Assembly (NCBI RefSeq): GCF_017876155.1
Contig: NZ_JAGINP010000009.1
Location: 1-64,000, forward strand
Source: Azospirillum rugosum
Lineage (GTDB): Bacteria; Pseudomonadota; Alphaproteobacteria; Azospirillales; Azospirillaceae
DNA: 64,000 nucleotides
Reading direction: 5' to 3'
Below the pieces are notes generated by a model that was not told the origin of the DNA, made no database searches, and worked only from the letters and a program-made list of their open reading frames with translations. Positions 16,902 to 27,490 of this stretch are shown here, piece after piece (the first letter of the stretch is position 1; each line of letters opens with the position of its first letter). The position numbers and the translations under genes were made by a program.

Positions 16902-17738
16902 GTGCCAACGGCGAGCCTGATCATTCCGGCTGGCGTTGATGTCTCCGCAGACCATGCTGACCTTGATGCCCACATCCGGGCGGACAAAGCGGCGTTGCGC
17001 CAACGCTGGTATTCGGATGAGGGGAAGCGGATTCTCGCGGCGTGGCGGAACAGCGGTTACGACCGTGAACGCCTGGACAGCCTTGTTGGCCGCTTCTACG
17101 GAAAGCCGGATCTGCGTGGCGTTCCCCTCGCGGGAGCGAACCTGGAGCGCGCGGATCTGCGGGGGATCGAATTGTATGGGGCCGATCTGAGCGGCGCCAA
17201 TCTGACCGCGGCAAAACTCGATGATTCACACCTGTCCGAAGCGGATCTGCGCGGAACGCGGCTGGCCTGGGCCAGCATGAAAGATACCTTTGTGGACAAT
17301 GTCGAGTTTGACACGAACACGGATTTTTTGGGGGTCCCGCTCTACCAGATCAACTTCAACCTCGCCGCCCTCCTGCAAGAGCACGCCCGCACTCAACAGC
17401 GCATTGCCCATCTTCAGCGTCGGCATCCATGGCTTGCCAAGTGGTTGTGGTTGACCTGCGATTATGGGCGGTCACTGCGGCGATGGCTGGTTTGGGTTGC
17501 CGGCGTCATCGTTTTGTTTGGCGCGGCTTACAGCGCTATGCCTGGGGACTTGAAGGAGGCCGACACTTTCTTCGACTGCCTGTACTTTTCCTTCGTGACT
17601 TTTTCCACGCTCGGATACGGCGACATATCGCCCATCACCAAGCTTGCCAAGGCCGTGGTCATCTTGGAGGTGTCCATCGGCTACATGATGGGCGGACTGC
17701 TTGTTGCAATCCTTGCGAAGCGCTTGCTTGGAGACTGA
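16902..17738 (+). CDS. Pentapeptide-repeat protein fused to a two-helix K+ channel
   Basis: 278 aa from a GTG with GGGAGG upstream. Residues about 67-125 carry pentapeptide repeats with A(D/N)LxG units (LAGANLERADLRGIELYGAD), predicted to form a right-handed beta helix. After a linker come a basic helix, a membrane segment at about 198-213, a pore loop with the K+ selectivity filter TLGYGD at about 245, and a second membrane helix. This is an Ion_trans_2-type channel with a cytoplasmic beta-helix sensor. It opens the potassium-related cargo. Its GC content is somewhat lower than the trb operon, consistent with separate acquisition. Confidence 0.85.
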   Translation: MPTASLIIPAGVDVSADHADLDAHIRADKAALRQRWYSDEGKRILAAWRNSGYDRERLDSLVGRFYGKPDLRGVPLAGANLERADLRGIELYGADLSGANLTAAKLDDSHLSEADLRGTRLAWASMKDTFVDNVEFDTNTDFLGVPLYQINFNLAALLQEHARTQQRIAHLQRRHPWLAKWLWLTCDYGRSLRRWLVWVAGVIVLFGAAYSAMPGDLKEADTFFDCLYFSFVTFSTLGYGDISPITKLAKAVVILEVSIGYMMGGLLVAILAKRLLGD

Positions 17739-17746
17739 AACCGCCG

Positions 17747-18512
17747 TTACGTGCACGTCCTCTGCAGAAGGTCACGGTACCCCCCGTCCATGAGCTGCCG
17801 CCCCCGGCGGATCAGGTAACGCACTTGGTCTCGCAGGGGGCTGCTCCGATACCAGTCCGCCTTGACGCGCTCGAAGCCGAACAGCGCCTCAGCGGCATCG
17901 CGTGCGCCGGCCCCGTCGAGGTGGGCGTCGAGCGCCTGCAGGACGCGCACCAGCATGCGTGTCTGGTACGGTGTCAGGTCCGTTGCGGCGGATGGGTTCG
18001 CCACGGTCTCTTGAAGACGGCGGATCGCCGCCATCTGGGTGTCCAAGTCGGCGTCGAGCGAAACCAGCGCCCGCAGGGGCGTTCCCGGTTTCGGCAGGCG
18101 CTTGCCCTCGATCCAGAATCGCCGTTCGTATGGTCCCTCGGCCAGGGCGACGTGGAAGCCGTTCTCGACTTCCAGGATCGCCCGGCGCGACGCCCCCCAC
18201 CAGGGATCGAAACACGCCGCCGGTCCACTGTGGCGTTTGGGTGCCGGCGACAGCCGGACCAAGCCGGGCAACACGTCCGGCCGCCAGAACACCAGTGTTT
18301 CCGCGCCGCTCTTGTCAGGGTCTTCCAGGACTGTGCAACCCCCAGTGACCGGCCGCATCCTCACAGGACGGCCGGCCGTTCTGCCGGGCGGTCGCAACGT
18401 GCAATTGGTAGTCCCGGTTGCGTCGGAGGAACTCCCATGCCCAGCAGGAAACGGGCTGGGATAACGCGTACTGGTAGGCGGCCGGATTGCGCCAATCGTT
18501 CTTCGCCGTCAT
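17747..18512 (-). pseudogene. DUF6499/DUF2285 protein, frameshifted
   Basis: Proteins of this type are recurrent, uncharacterised genes of Tn4371-like ICEs. The N-terminal DUF6499 part (DWRNPAAYQYALSQPVSCWA, from ATG 18512) is in one frame and ends soon after GHWG. The DUF2285 part (VFWRPDVLPGLVRL ... ALRALV ... RGRQLMDGGYRDLL) is in another. Removing one base from the five-G tract (CCCCC on the plus strand, 18339-18343) joins the two into HWGCTVLEDPDKSG. A one-base insertion in a homopolymer is the simplest explanation: a real mutation, a sequencing error or, less likely, programmed slippage. Confidence 0.7.
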
Positions 18513-18677
18513 GATCGCGCCGCTCGCACGCAGCGTATGGTTGCACACAAACCAAAGGTGTGCGCCTACCCATAAATTGCGAGGCCGCTGAGGACGTAGG
18601 ACCAGTGCGAGAAAGGCGTACTTCGGCGGAGTCCGCCGATACGCGGATCAGGATTTCCGGAAAACCGCCGATGCGGA

Positions 18678-18953
18678 TCAGAGCGCGGCTTGCCGGAGCA
18701 GCTCCCGGTAGCCGGCCTTGCTCATCCATTGCGCCCGCGCCAGATGGGCGGCGTGGCTCTGCCGGGCGCGCTCGGGTTCGCGCAGGGGATCGATGCCCAG
18801 CACGATGCGGGCGACCTCGTCGGGATCGGCGCCGTCCGCCTCGGCGTCGAGCAGGCGCAGGTAGGTGACGAGGTGCAGGCGGTCGTAGTCCGTCAGCGTG
18901 TCCGACTGCGGCGGCGCGTCGGCGACCGGAGGCTCGAGCTGCGGCTTGGTCAT
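18678..18953 (-). CDS. DUF2285-like ICE backbone protein
   Basis: 91 aa, starting at 18953 behind GGGGAGGGAA. The segment TDYDRLHLVTYLRLLDAEAD and the later RQSHAAHLARAQWMSKAGYR resemble small proteins that accompany DUF2285 genes in ICEs. No catalytic motif is visible. It probably has a regulatory or structural role in element maintenance. Assigned by recall of family pattern, not by search. Confidence 0.6.
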   Translation of the reverse strand: MTKPQLEPPVADAPPQSDTLTDYDRLHLVTYLRLLDAEADGADPDEVARIVLGIDPLREPERARQSHAAHLARAQWMSKAGYRELLRQAAL

Positions 18954-19132
18954 CGGTTGGTTCCCTCCCCTACGTTCCTTCACGCTGCGGAACGCCTCCG
19001 GCCAGCATACCAGGATATGCCAACACCGTCCGCGCCTGTGCCGAGGTTGCGCCGGGCCAGCCCGATCGGTCCGCTCCGAATGGGAGATGTATCCCGTGGA
19101 GACTGATCCTGCAATCCGGCTCCATTCTGCGG

Positions 19133-19384
19133 ATGGAGGATCTGCCCGAAATCCTGGCCCTGAACGTCCGCCGCCTGCGCCGGGCCAGAGGCATCACGCA
19201 GGAGGAGCTGGCGCACCGCGCCAGCATGGACCGGAGCTATCTGGGCGGTATAGAGCGGGCGGAGCACAAGGCGACGGTCACCACCATCGGGCGTCTGGCG
19301 ACGGCCCTCAAGGTGCTTCCCCGCGATCTTCTGGAACTGCCGCCCAACCACCCCTACCTCTCGCAGCTTGCCGACAATCCGTAA
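19133..19384 (+). CDS. XRE-family transcriptional regulator
   Basis: 83 aa, almost entirely an HTH_3 domain: LNVRRLRRARGITQEELAHR, then the recognition helix (SMDRSYLGGIERAEHKATV) and the closing helices (TIGRLATALKV). It lies between backbone genes and is divergent from the DUF2285-like gene. It resembles small ICE regulators of relaxosome or excision functions, but its target is unknown. Related short XRE proteins occur at 43876-44106. Confidence 0.82.
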   Translation: MEDLPEILALNVRRLRRARGITQEELAHRASMDRSYLGGIERAEHKATVTTIGRLATALKVLPRDLLELPPNHPYLSQLADNP

Positions 19385-19558
19385 TTCCGGAACGGCGGCT
19401 TTCCGCCATGTCCTTAAATGCTGTGTGGGGGCTTGGCTCCAACGGCGCATTCGGCGGAGTTTAGCTAAACTTTCCGGCTATTCATCAGCACGCGATGATG
19501 GGCGGACGTTGGCGGGCCGAGGGGACCGGCATCCGATCACGCCGGTCCCCGCCGACGC

Positions 19559-20467
19559 TCAGGCGGCCTGCTGCACCGGCGGCTGGAGCTCATGCAGGTA
19601 ATCGACGGCGCGCTGGGCGTGTGCCGCGGCGCTGACGATGAAGCGCTTGTCGTTCCTCAGCACCTCCAGCCAGGAGGCGATGTAGGCGGCGTGGTCCTCG
19701 CGCACCTCCGGGGTGATGCCGAGGTCGGCGCATAGGAAGGCACTGCCGATCTCCGCCACCAGTTCCTCGGCCGCGTACCCCTCGTCGCCCCAGCGCTTGC
19801 GCCCGAGGTCGCGGGCAAGCCGGGACGGGTGCCGGGTCCAATGCACCGTCTCATGGCCGAGCGTGGCGGCAAAGCTCTCGGCGTCGCGGAAGGTCTCGAA
19901 CGGCGGCATCTGGATGTGGTCCGAACCGATGGCGTAGTAGGCACGCGTTCCGCCGGTGCGGATCTCCGCCCCGGTCGCAGCGAAGAAGCGGTCTGCCGCT
20001 TCGATGCGCGCCATGGGCTCCTTCGGCTCGGGAGCCGGGGCGCGGAAGCGGTCGGGCAGGCCATCCACCTGTTCGGCGTTGAACACCGTGTAGCCCTTCA
20101 GGAAGCGGATCTCGCGTTCGCTCTCTTCCCCCTCCCCGCTCTGCTCCGGACGGGTGACGGTGCCGGCGTAGACGACCAGCGTGCCGTGCTCGCCCCGGCG
20201 CACCTGACCGCCCAATTCCTGCGCCTGCCGGTAGCTCAACCAGAACGGCGAGGCATAGCCGCGCTCCATGGCGGTCATCCACAGCATGACGGTGTTGATG
20301 CCGCGGTAGGGCTGGCCGGCGGCGCGGAGCGGCCGGGCGATGCGGCCGGCGGCGTTCCCGGCGTCCCACGGCTTCATCCAGGGGCGCACGCCCTTCTCCA
20401 GGTCGGCGACGATGCGCTCGGTGACGCGGGTGTAGACGTCGGTTCGGTCTTGCGTGAGGGTGGCCAT
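19559..20467 (-). CDS. ardC: ArdC-like antirestriction protein
   Basis: 302 aa. An N-terminal ssDNA-binding domain (DUF1738-type; YTRVTERIVADLEKGVRPWM, then RPLRAAGQPYRGINTVMLWM) is joined to a metalloprotease-like domain with HETVH (GHETVHWT) and a downstream EELVAEIG that would supply the third zinc ligand. ArdC of plasmid R388 protects incoming DNA from restriction in the recipient. The start at 20467 follows GGAGAGACC. A long hairpin-rich leader and a conserved structured element (20719-20795) lie upstream. Confidence 0.88.
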   Translation of the reverse strand: MATLTQDRTDVYTRVTERIVADLEKGVRPWMKPWDAGNAAGRIARPLRAAGQPYRGINTVMLWMTAMERGYASPFWLSYRQAQELGGQVRRGEHGTLVVYAGTVTRPEQSGEGEESEREIRFLKGYTVFNAEQVDGLPDRFRAPAPEPKEPMARIEAADRFFAATGAEIRTGGTRAYYAIGSDHIQMPPFETFRDAESFAATLGHETVHWTRHPSRLARDLGRKRWGDEGYAAEELVAEIGSAFLCADLGITPEVREDHAAYIASWLEVLRNDKRFIVSAAAHAQRAVDYLHELQPPVQQAA

Positions 20468-20718
20468 GGCGGTCTCTCCGTGTTGGGCTGCCGTGCAGCG
20501 CGCTGCTGCTGCACGGTTGCCCGTCGGCGAGACCGGGGTACGAGGGAGGCCCCGCCGGCGGGCGGGGCCGGGCTGCGCGGCCCGCGGGGCTTGCAGCCCC
20601 GGCACGGGCCGGGCGGCCCTGCTCCGCCGTAGGCGGCGGGGTCGGCGGGGCGTAGGGGCAGGGCCCCTCGCCTCCCCGCACCGGCGGCGCCGGAGGCGCC
20701 GATCCATGGGACCGCGCC
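20468..20718 (-). promoter_or_regulatory. Hairpin-rich leader of ardC
   Basis: Extremely GC-rich sequence with strong perfect hairpins. One has a 9-bp stem GGCCCCGCC with loop GGCG (20548-20569). Another has stem CGGGGC with loop TTGCA (20585-20601). The open frames here have no motifs. Together with the adjacent conserved element this resembles the leader of the large parB gene at 53955-54239. Possible roles are a structured 5' UTR or a folded single-strand promoter. Confidence 0.45.
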
Positions 20719-20795
20719 AGGGATCGTCACCCGCATGGGCCGAGACGCGCGTCCGCGCGGCTCGGGGGGCGATCAGCCCCTAGAGCCCGGTCCGC
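20719..20795 (-). promoter_or_regulatory. Conserved two-hairpin element, copy A
   Basis: This is 77 bases, with copy B at 54240-54312. The first 31 bases are identical in the two copies, starting AGGGATCGTCACCCGCATGG. A hairpin follows, CCGAG-A-CGCGC-GTCC-GCGCG-G-CTCGG (20740-20765), then a second, GGGGC-GATCA-GCCCC (20766-20780), then the identical block TAGAGCCCGGTCCGC. Between copies one inner stem pair changes from C-G to G-C and the second hairpin is replaced by TGGC/GCCA, with pairing kept. It lies about 250 bp upstream of ardC. Confidence 0.55.
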
Positions 20796-20874
20796 CGCGC
20801 GGCGGCGGAGGCGCTGGTTCAGCGGAGTAAGAAACGTCGACCGGATTGCGCCGCAGCCATCCGGAATGAAGGCT

Positions 20875-22764
20875 TCAGATCTCGATCTGGATGCCCAGTT
20901 CGACCACGCGGCCGGGGGGAATGCAGAAGTACTCCGATGCGCTGGTCGACGCCTTGGACAGTGTGATGAAGACGATCTCCTGCCAGCGCGGCAGGCCGGT
21001 CCGCCGGGTGGGGATCAGCGTCTCACGGCTGACGAAATAGGTGGTGTCCATCGGCTCGAACGGCAGGCCGGGCATGCGGCGTTCGCGCAACGCGGCGGGA
21101 ACGTCCGGCTCGTCCATGAAGCCGAAACGCACGATCAGCCGGAAGAAGCCGGCCGAGTACGGCGTCAGCTTAAAGCGCTCGGAGGCCGGGACGGTGGGCA
21201 CATCCTCGATCTCCACCGTCAGCAGCACAACGCGTTCGTGCAGAACCTTGTTGTGCTTCAGGTTGTGCAGCAAGGACGGCGGCAAATCGCGCGCGCTGCT
21301 GGTCAGGAACACCGCGGTGCCGGGCACGCGCGGAATGGCGCCGCCCTTCAGGCGCCCCATCAGCGCATCCATGGGGATGGCGTCCTCCGCGAGCTTGTCG
21401 CGCAGCTCGGCACGGCCGCGGCGCCACGTGGTCATCAGCAGGAACACGCCGGCCGCCACCGCCAGCGGGAACCATCCACCCTCGAACACCTTCAGCAGAT
21501 TGGCGCTGAAAAAGGCAGTGTCGATGCCCAGGAACACGATCAGCGCTCCGCCGGCCTGCCACAGCGTCCACTTCCCCAGCCGCCGCGCCACCTTGTAGGC
21601 GAGCAGCGTGGTCGCCACCATGGTGCCGGTCACCGCGATGCCGTAGGCGGCGGCAAGATTGCTCGAGGTCTTGAAGCCCAGCACCAGCGCCGCCACCCCG
21701 GCCAGCAGCAGCCAGTTGACCGCCGGCAGGTAGATCTGGCCGATCTCGTGCGCCGAGGTGTGGCGGATCTCCATGCGCGGCAGGTAGCGCAGATGGATGG
21801 CCTGCCGCGTCATCGAGAAGGCGCCGGAGATCACCGCCTGGCTGGCGATGATGGTGGCCGCCGCCGCCAGCGCCACCATCGGGTACAGCGCCCAGTCCGG
21901 CGCCAGGTGGAAGAACGGGTTCTCGATGGTGGACGGATCGCTCAGCAGCAGCGCGCCCTGGCCGAAGTAGTTGATCAGCAACCCCGGCAGCACGATGCCG
22001 TACCACGCCATCTGGATCGGCCGCCGGCCGAAGTGCCCCATGTCGGCGTACAGCGCCTCGCCACCGGTGACCGCCAGCACCACCGCGCCCAGCAGCACGA
22101 AGCCGAGCGTCCCGTGCTCGGCCAGCGTGCGGAGCGCATGGATCGGCAGCAGCGCCTCCAGGACCCGCGGCTCCCGGACGATCTGCGCGACGCCGAGCAG
22201 CGCCAGCACGGCGAACCAGACGACCATGATCGGCCCGAACAGGGCGCCGACGCGCGCGGTGCCGTGGCGCTGCACGACAAAGAGCATCACCAGGATGGCC
22301 AGCGTGATCGGGATGACGTATTTCTCGAACACCGGCGTGGCGACGGTCAGACCCTCGATGGCGCTCAGCACCGAGATGGCCGGGGTGATGATGCTGTCGC
22401 CGTAGAACAGGGCGGCGCCGATGAGGCCGGTCGCCATCACCGCCATGGTCCGGCGGTGCCCCGGCCGCATGCCGCGCAGCGCCAGCGCGGTGAGCGCCAG
22501 GATGCCGCCCTCACCCTGGTTGTCGGCGCGCATGACGAAGGTGACGTACTTGAGCGTCACCACCAGCATCAGCGACCAGAAGATCAGCGACAGCACGCCC
22601 AGCACCGTGTCGTGCTGCACCGGCAGCCCGCTCTGCACGAAGCATTCGCGCAGCGTGTAGAGCGGGCTGGTGCCGATGTCGCCGTACACCACGCCGAGCG
22701 CGCCGAGCGTCAGCGCGCGCAGCTTTGCCGTCCCGGCCGGAGTGGGGATGCTGGCTTCGGTCAT
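20875..22764 (-). CDS. kup: Kup low-affinity potassium transporter
   Basis: 629 aa, the usual size. Kup proteins import K+ with protons. The N-terminal signature LGALGVVYGDIGTSPLYTLRE is at about residues 16-36. Around twelve hydrophobic helices run to about residue 440 (including GEGGILALTALA and FYGDSIITPAISVLSA), followed by the hydrophilic C-terminal domain. The start at 22764 begins MTEASIPTP; longer upstream frames run into the AT-rich promoter. It is divergent from the kdp group, so two potassium importers share one intergenic region. Confidence 0.95.
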   Translation of the reverse strand: MTEASIPTPAGTAKLRALTLGALGVVYGDIGTSPLYTLRECFVQSGLPVQHDTVLGVLSLIFWSLMLVVTLKYVTFVMRADNQGEGGILALTALALRGMRPGHRRTMAVMATGLIGAALFYGDSIITPAISVLSAIEGLTVATPVFEKYVIPITLAILVMLFVVQRHGTARVGALFGPIMVVWFAVLALLGVAQIVREPRVLEALLPIHALRTLAEHGTLGFVLLGAVVLAVTGGEALYADMGHFGRRPIQMAWYGIVLPGLLINYFGQGALLLSDPSTIENPFFHLAPDWALYPMVALAAAATIIASQAVISGAFSMTRQAIHLRYLPRMEIRHTSAHEIGQIYLPAVNWLLLAGVAALVLGFKTSSNLAAAYGIAVTGTMVATTLLAYKVARRLGKWTLWQAGGALIVFLGIDTAFFSANLLKVFEGGWFPLAVAAGVFLLMTTWRRGRAELRDKLAEDAIPMDALMGRLKGGAIPRVPGTAVFLTSSARDLPPSLLHNLKHNKVLHERVVLLTVEIEDVPTVPASERFKLTPYSAGFFRLIVRFGFMDEPDVPAALRERRMPGLPFEPMDTTYFVSRETLIPTRRTGLPRWQEIVFITLSKASTSASEYFCIPPGRVVELGIQIEI

Positions 22765-23138
22765 TGGTTCGCCCGCCTTGCGCCTGTTCACCTGTCGTGC
22801 CGCCACCGGCAACGACGGCGCCCCATTATGCGCCTGCAAAACGAAACACAAGACAAAATGTTCAGCGCGACCGAACGCGATCTGCGTCGCATATATGCCG
22901 CATATATTTCCGGCACCCGAAAAGAGCATGGAACTTGTGCGGATGGATGCTCAAGCTCGTTGCGGCGTGTCGCAGAGGCGGCGCTGATGGCGTGCGCATA
23001 TGTGGTCCGTATATTCTTCGATGCGATCAATCCTCATGGCTTTTATACGCAGAACTGCCCTCTTCTATGGGGGCCGGCACGGTCCTGAGGGGGCATGCGC
23101 CCTCTCCGGGGGCCGGCGGCGCTGGCCGCGAGGATCGC
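22765..23138. promoter_or_regulatory. Divergent kup/kdp promoter region with ATAT repeats
   Basis: No gene is evident. The middle is AT-rich and contains the octamer GCATATAT twice, at 22889-22896 and 22900-22907, exactly one helical turn apart. Two related sequences follow at 22996-23002 (GCATATG) and 23009-23015 (GTATATT). The pairs could be operator half-sites for a shared regulator such as KdpE, but the E. coli KdpE box was not recognised. Confidence 0.4.
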
Positions 23139-23336
23139 ATGCTGTGGAAAACGGAACGGGCCGTGGCCGAAGAGCTCATGAACGCGCCTTCGGCCGCGGA
23201 AGGACTGGATGGGCCCCCGTTGGACGAGGTGTACCCGACGCCCGAGGAGGTCTTTCACGAGGTGGCCGTGACGCTCGCCACCGCGTTGACGCTCGCCCTG
23301 ATCGTGACCCTGGTGCTGGACGCCCTGGGCCTCTGA
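23139..23336 (+). CDS. Small single-helix membrane protein upstream of kdp
   Basis: 65 aa from an ATG with GAGGAT upstream. An acidic N-terminal half with PPLDEVYPTPEEVFHEVAV precedes one hydrophobic helix near the C-terminus (LTLALIVTLVLDALGL). The gene precedes the kdp operon by 90 bases and has the same orientation. No family was recognised. A regulator or accessory subunit of the Kdp pump is conceivable from position only. Confidence 0.5.
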   Translation: MLWKTERAVAEELMNAPSAAEGLDGPPLDEVYPTPEEVFHEVAVTLATALTLALIVTLVLDALGL

Positions 23337-23426
23337 TCGCAGCGGACTTTATCCGGATTAAGGCGGGTTCGGCCTCACGCTGCCAAACTCTCCCCATCGG
23401 CAAATGGCGTGCTTCGGAGACCAATC

Positions 23427-23510
23427 ATGTTCGACATCGTCGCACTGGCGATCACGCTGGCGTTCTTCGCCGGGGCGATCGCCTACGTCCATGCCTGCGA
23501 CCGGCTGTAG
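23427..23510 (+). CDS. 27-aa membrane peptide preceding kdpF
   Basis: A very short gene: it begins MFDIVALAIT and ends YVHACDRL, with one hydrophobic helix. Similar peptides ending in ACDRL or GCDRL are, from memory, found directly upstream of kdpF in other bacteria, so it is probably a genuine small component of the pump operon. The stop at 23510 is 10 bases before the kdpF start, with GGAGGG between. Confidence 0.6.
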   Translation: MFDIVALAITLAFFAGAIAYVHACDRL

Positions 23511-23520
23511 GGAGGGCGCC

Positions 23521-23610
23521 ATGGTCCTCGACCACGTCCTCGGCGGCCTCGTGACGGCCGGCCTGCTGGCGTACCTGGTGTACGCGCTGATCCATCCCGA
23601 ACGGTTCTGA
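23521..23610 (+). CDS. kdpF: KdpF, small subunit of the K+-ATPase
   Basis: 29 aa single-helix peptide beginning [10 protein letters not shown] and ending ALIHPERF, the usual KdpF size and ending. KdpF stabilises the KdpFABC complex in the membrane. A good SD (GGAGGG) precedes the ATG. kdpA starts 10 bases downstream after its own GAGGAGG. Confidence 0.85.
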   Translation: MVLDHVLGGLVTAGLLAYLVYALIHPERF

Positions 23611-23620
23611 GGAGGCGTCC

Positions 23621-25330
23621 ATGACCGTCAACGGCTGGATCCAGATCCTGCTCTTCGTCCTGCTGGTGGCCGCCGTCACGCGGCCGCTGGGCGGCTTCAT
23701 GACCCGCGTCTTCAACGGCGAGCGCTCGTTCCTGTCATCGCTGCTGCGCCCGATCGAGCGCGGCCTCTACCGCCTCGCCGGGGTGGACGAGGCGGCGGAG
23801 CAGCACTGGACGGCTTACGCCGTCTCCATGCTGCTGTTCAGCGCCGCCGGCATGGCTGTGCTGTACCTGATGCAGCGGCTTCAGGGCGTGCTGCCGTTCA
23901 ACCCGACCGGCATGGCGGCGGTGCCCGCCGACCTCGCCTTCAACACCGCCGCCAGCTTCACCACCAACACCAACTGGCAGAACTATGGCGGCGAGAGCAC
24001 GATGTCCCACCTCGTGCAGATGGCCGGGCTGACGTTCCACAACTACGTCTCGGCCGCCACCGGCACCGCGCTGGCGGTGGCGCTGGTGCGCGGCTTCGCC
24101 CGCGCCTCGGCGCGCACGGTGGGCAACTTCTGGGTCGATCTGACCCGCTGCACGCTCTACGTCCTGCTGCCGCTCTGCGTGGTCTACGCGCTGTTCCTGG
24201 TCTGGCAGGGCGTGCCGCAGACGCTGGGCGCCTACGCCGAGGCCACCACGCTGGAAGGCGCCAAGCAGACCTTGGCACTCGGCCCCGTCGCCTCGCAGGA
24301 GGCGATCAAGATGCTGGGCACCAACGGCGGCGGCTTCTTCAACGCCAACTCCGCGCACCCCTTCGAGAACCCCAACGCGCTGACCAACCTGGTGCAGATG
24401 GTGTCGATCTTCGCGCTGGGCGCCGGGCTGACCAACCTGTTCGGCCGCATGGTCGGCGACGAGCGCCAGGGCTGGGCCATCCTCGCCGCCATGGGCGTGC
24501 TGTTCCTCGCCGGCGTCACCGTCGCCTATTGGGCGGAGGCGCAGGGCAACCCGGCCTTCGCCGCACTCGGGATCGACCCCGCCGCCGGCAACATGGAGGG
24601 CAAGGAGACCCGCTTCGGCATCGCCTCGAGCGCGCTGTTCGCCACCGTGACCACGGCGGCGTCCTGCGGCGCGGTGAACGCCATGCACGACAGCTTCACG
24701 CCGCTGGGCGGCATGGTGCCGCTGGTCAACATCATGCTGGGCGAGGTCATCGTCGGCGGCGTCGGCGCCGGGCTTTACGGCATGCTGCTGTTCGTCATCA
24801 TCGCGCTGTTCGTCGCCGGGCTGATGGTCGGCCGCACGCCCGAGTACCTGGGCAAGAAGCTGGAGGCGAAGGAGGTCAAGATGACCATGCTCGCCATCCT
24901 CTGCATGCCGCTGATGATGCTGGGCCTCACCGCCGCCGCGGTGGTGACCGACACCGGCGTGGCGTCGATGGCGAACGCCGGGCCGCACGGCTTCACCGAG
25001 GTGCTGTACGCCTACGTCTCGGGCGCCGGCAACAACGGCAGCGCCTTCGCCGGGCTGAGCGGCAACACGCCCTGGTACAACCTGACGCTCGGCCTCGACA
25101 TGCTGGTCGGCCGCTTCCTCGTGATCGTGCCGATGCTGGCCATCGCCGGCTCGCTGGCGGCGAAGCGGCGCGCGGCGGCCTCCGCCGGGACCTTCCCGAC
25201 GCACGACGCGCTGTTCGTCGGCCTGCTGGTCGGCGTCATCCTGATCGTCGGCGGCCTGACCTTCTTCCCGGCCCTCGCCCTCGGCCCGCTGGTCGAGCAC
25301 CTGGCGATGAACGCCGGCACCCTCTTCTGA
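23621..25330 (+). CDS. kdpA: KdpA, potassium-binding channel subunit
   Basis: 569 aa polytopic protein, close to the usual length of about 557. Four pore-loop repeats form the selectivity filter of the Kdp pump. Visible filter-like segments include [50 protein letters not shown] and GNNGSAFAG. Second gene of the kdpFABCDE operon; KdpB starts 14 bases after its stop. Confidence 0.96.
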   Translation: MTVNGWIQILLFVLLVAAVTRPLGGFMTRVFNGERSFLSSLLRPIERGLYRLAGVDEAAEQHWTAYAVSMLLFSAAGMAVLYLMQRLQGVLPFNPTGMAAVPADLAFNTAASFTTNTNWQNYGGESTMSHLVQMAGLTFHNYVSAATGTALAVALVRGFARASARTVGNFWVDLTRCTLYVLLPLCVVYALFLVWQGVPQTLGAYAEATTLEGAKQTLALGPVASQEAIKMLGTNGGGFFNANSAHPFENPNALTNLVQMVSIFALGAGLTNLFGRMVGDERQGWAILAAMGVLFLAGVTVAYWAEAQGNPAFAALGIDPAAGNMEGKETRFGIASSALFATVTTAASCGAVNAMHDSFTPLGGMVPLVNIMLGEVIVGGVGAGLYGMLLFVIIALFVAGLMVGRTPEYLGKKLEAKEVKMTMLAILCMPLMMLGLTAAAVVTDTGVASMANAGPHGFTEVLYAYVSGAGNNGSAFAGLSGNTPWYNLTLGLDMLVGRFLVIVPMLAIAGSLAAKRRAAASAGTFPTHDALFVGLLVGVILIVGGLTFFPALALGPLVEHLAMNAGTLF

Positions 25331-25344
25331 GTGAGGACGCTTCC

Positions 25345-27480
<2,136 letters not shown>

Positions 27481-27490
27481 GGACCCGGAC

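Noticed and set aside
20374-20736. Gene starting inside the conserved element (MRVTIP...)
   Set aside because: Both copies share the ATG and six codons, but copy B stops after eight codons and there is no SD. The conservation is better explained by the structured element, though a leader peptide cannot be excluded.
20866-23088. 740-aa plus-strand frame opposite kup
   Set aside because: Antisense shadow of Kup; composition is typical of a reversed high-GC membrane gene.
23341-23360. Near-palindrome TTATCCGGATTAA upstream of the 27-aa gene as a KdpE box
   Set aside because: It does not match the KdpE site I know from E. coli and a single short imperfect palindrome is weak evidence.
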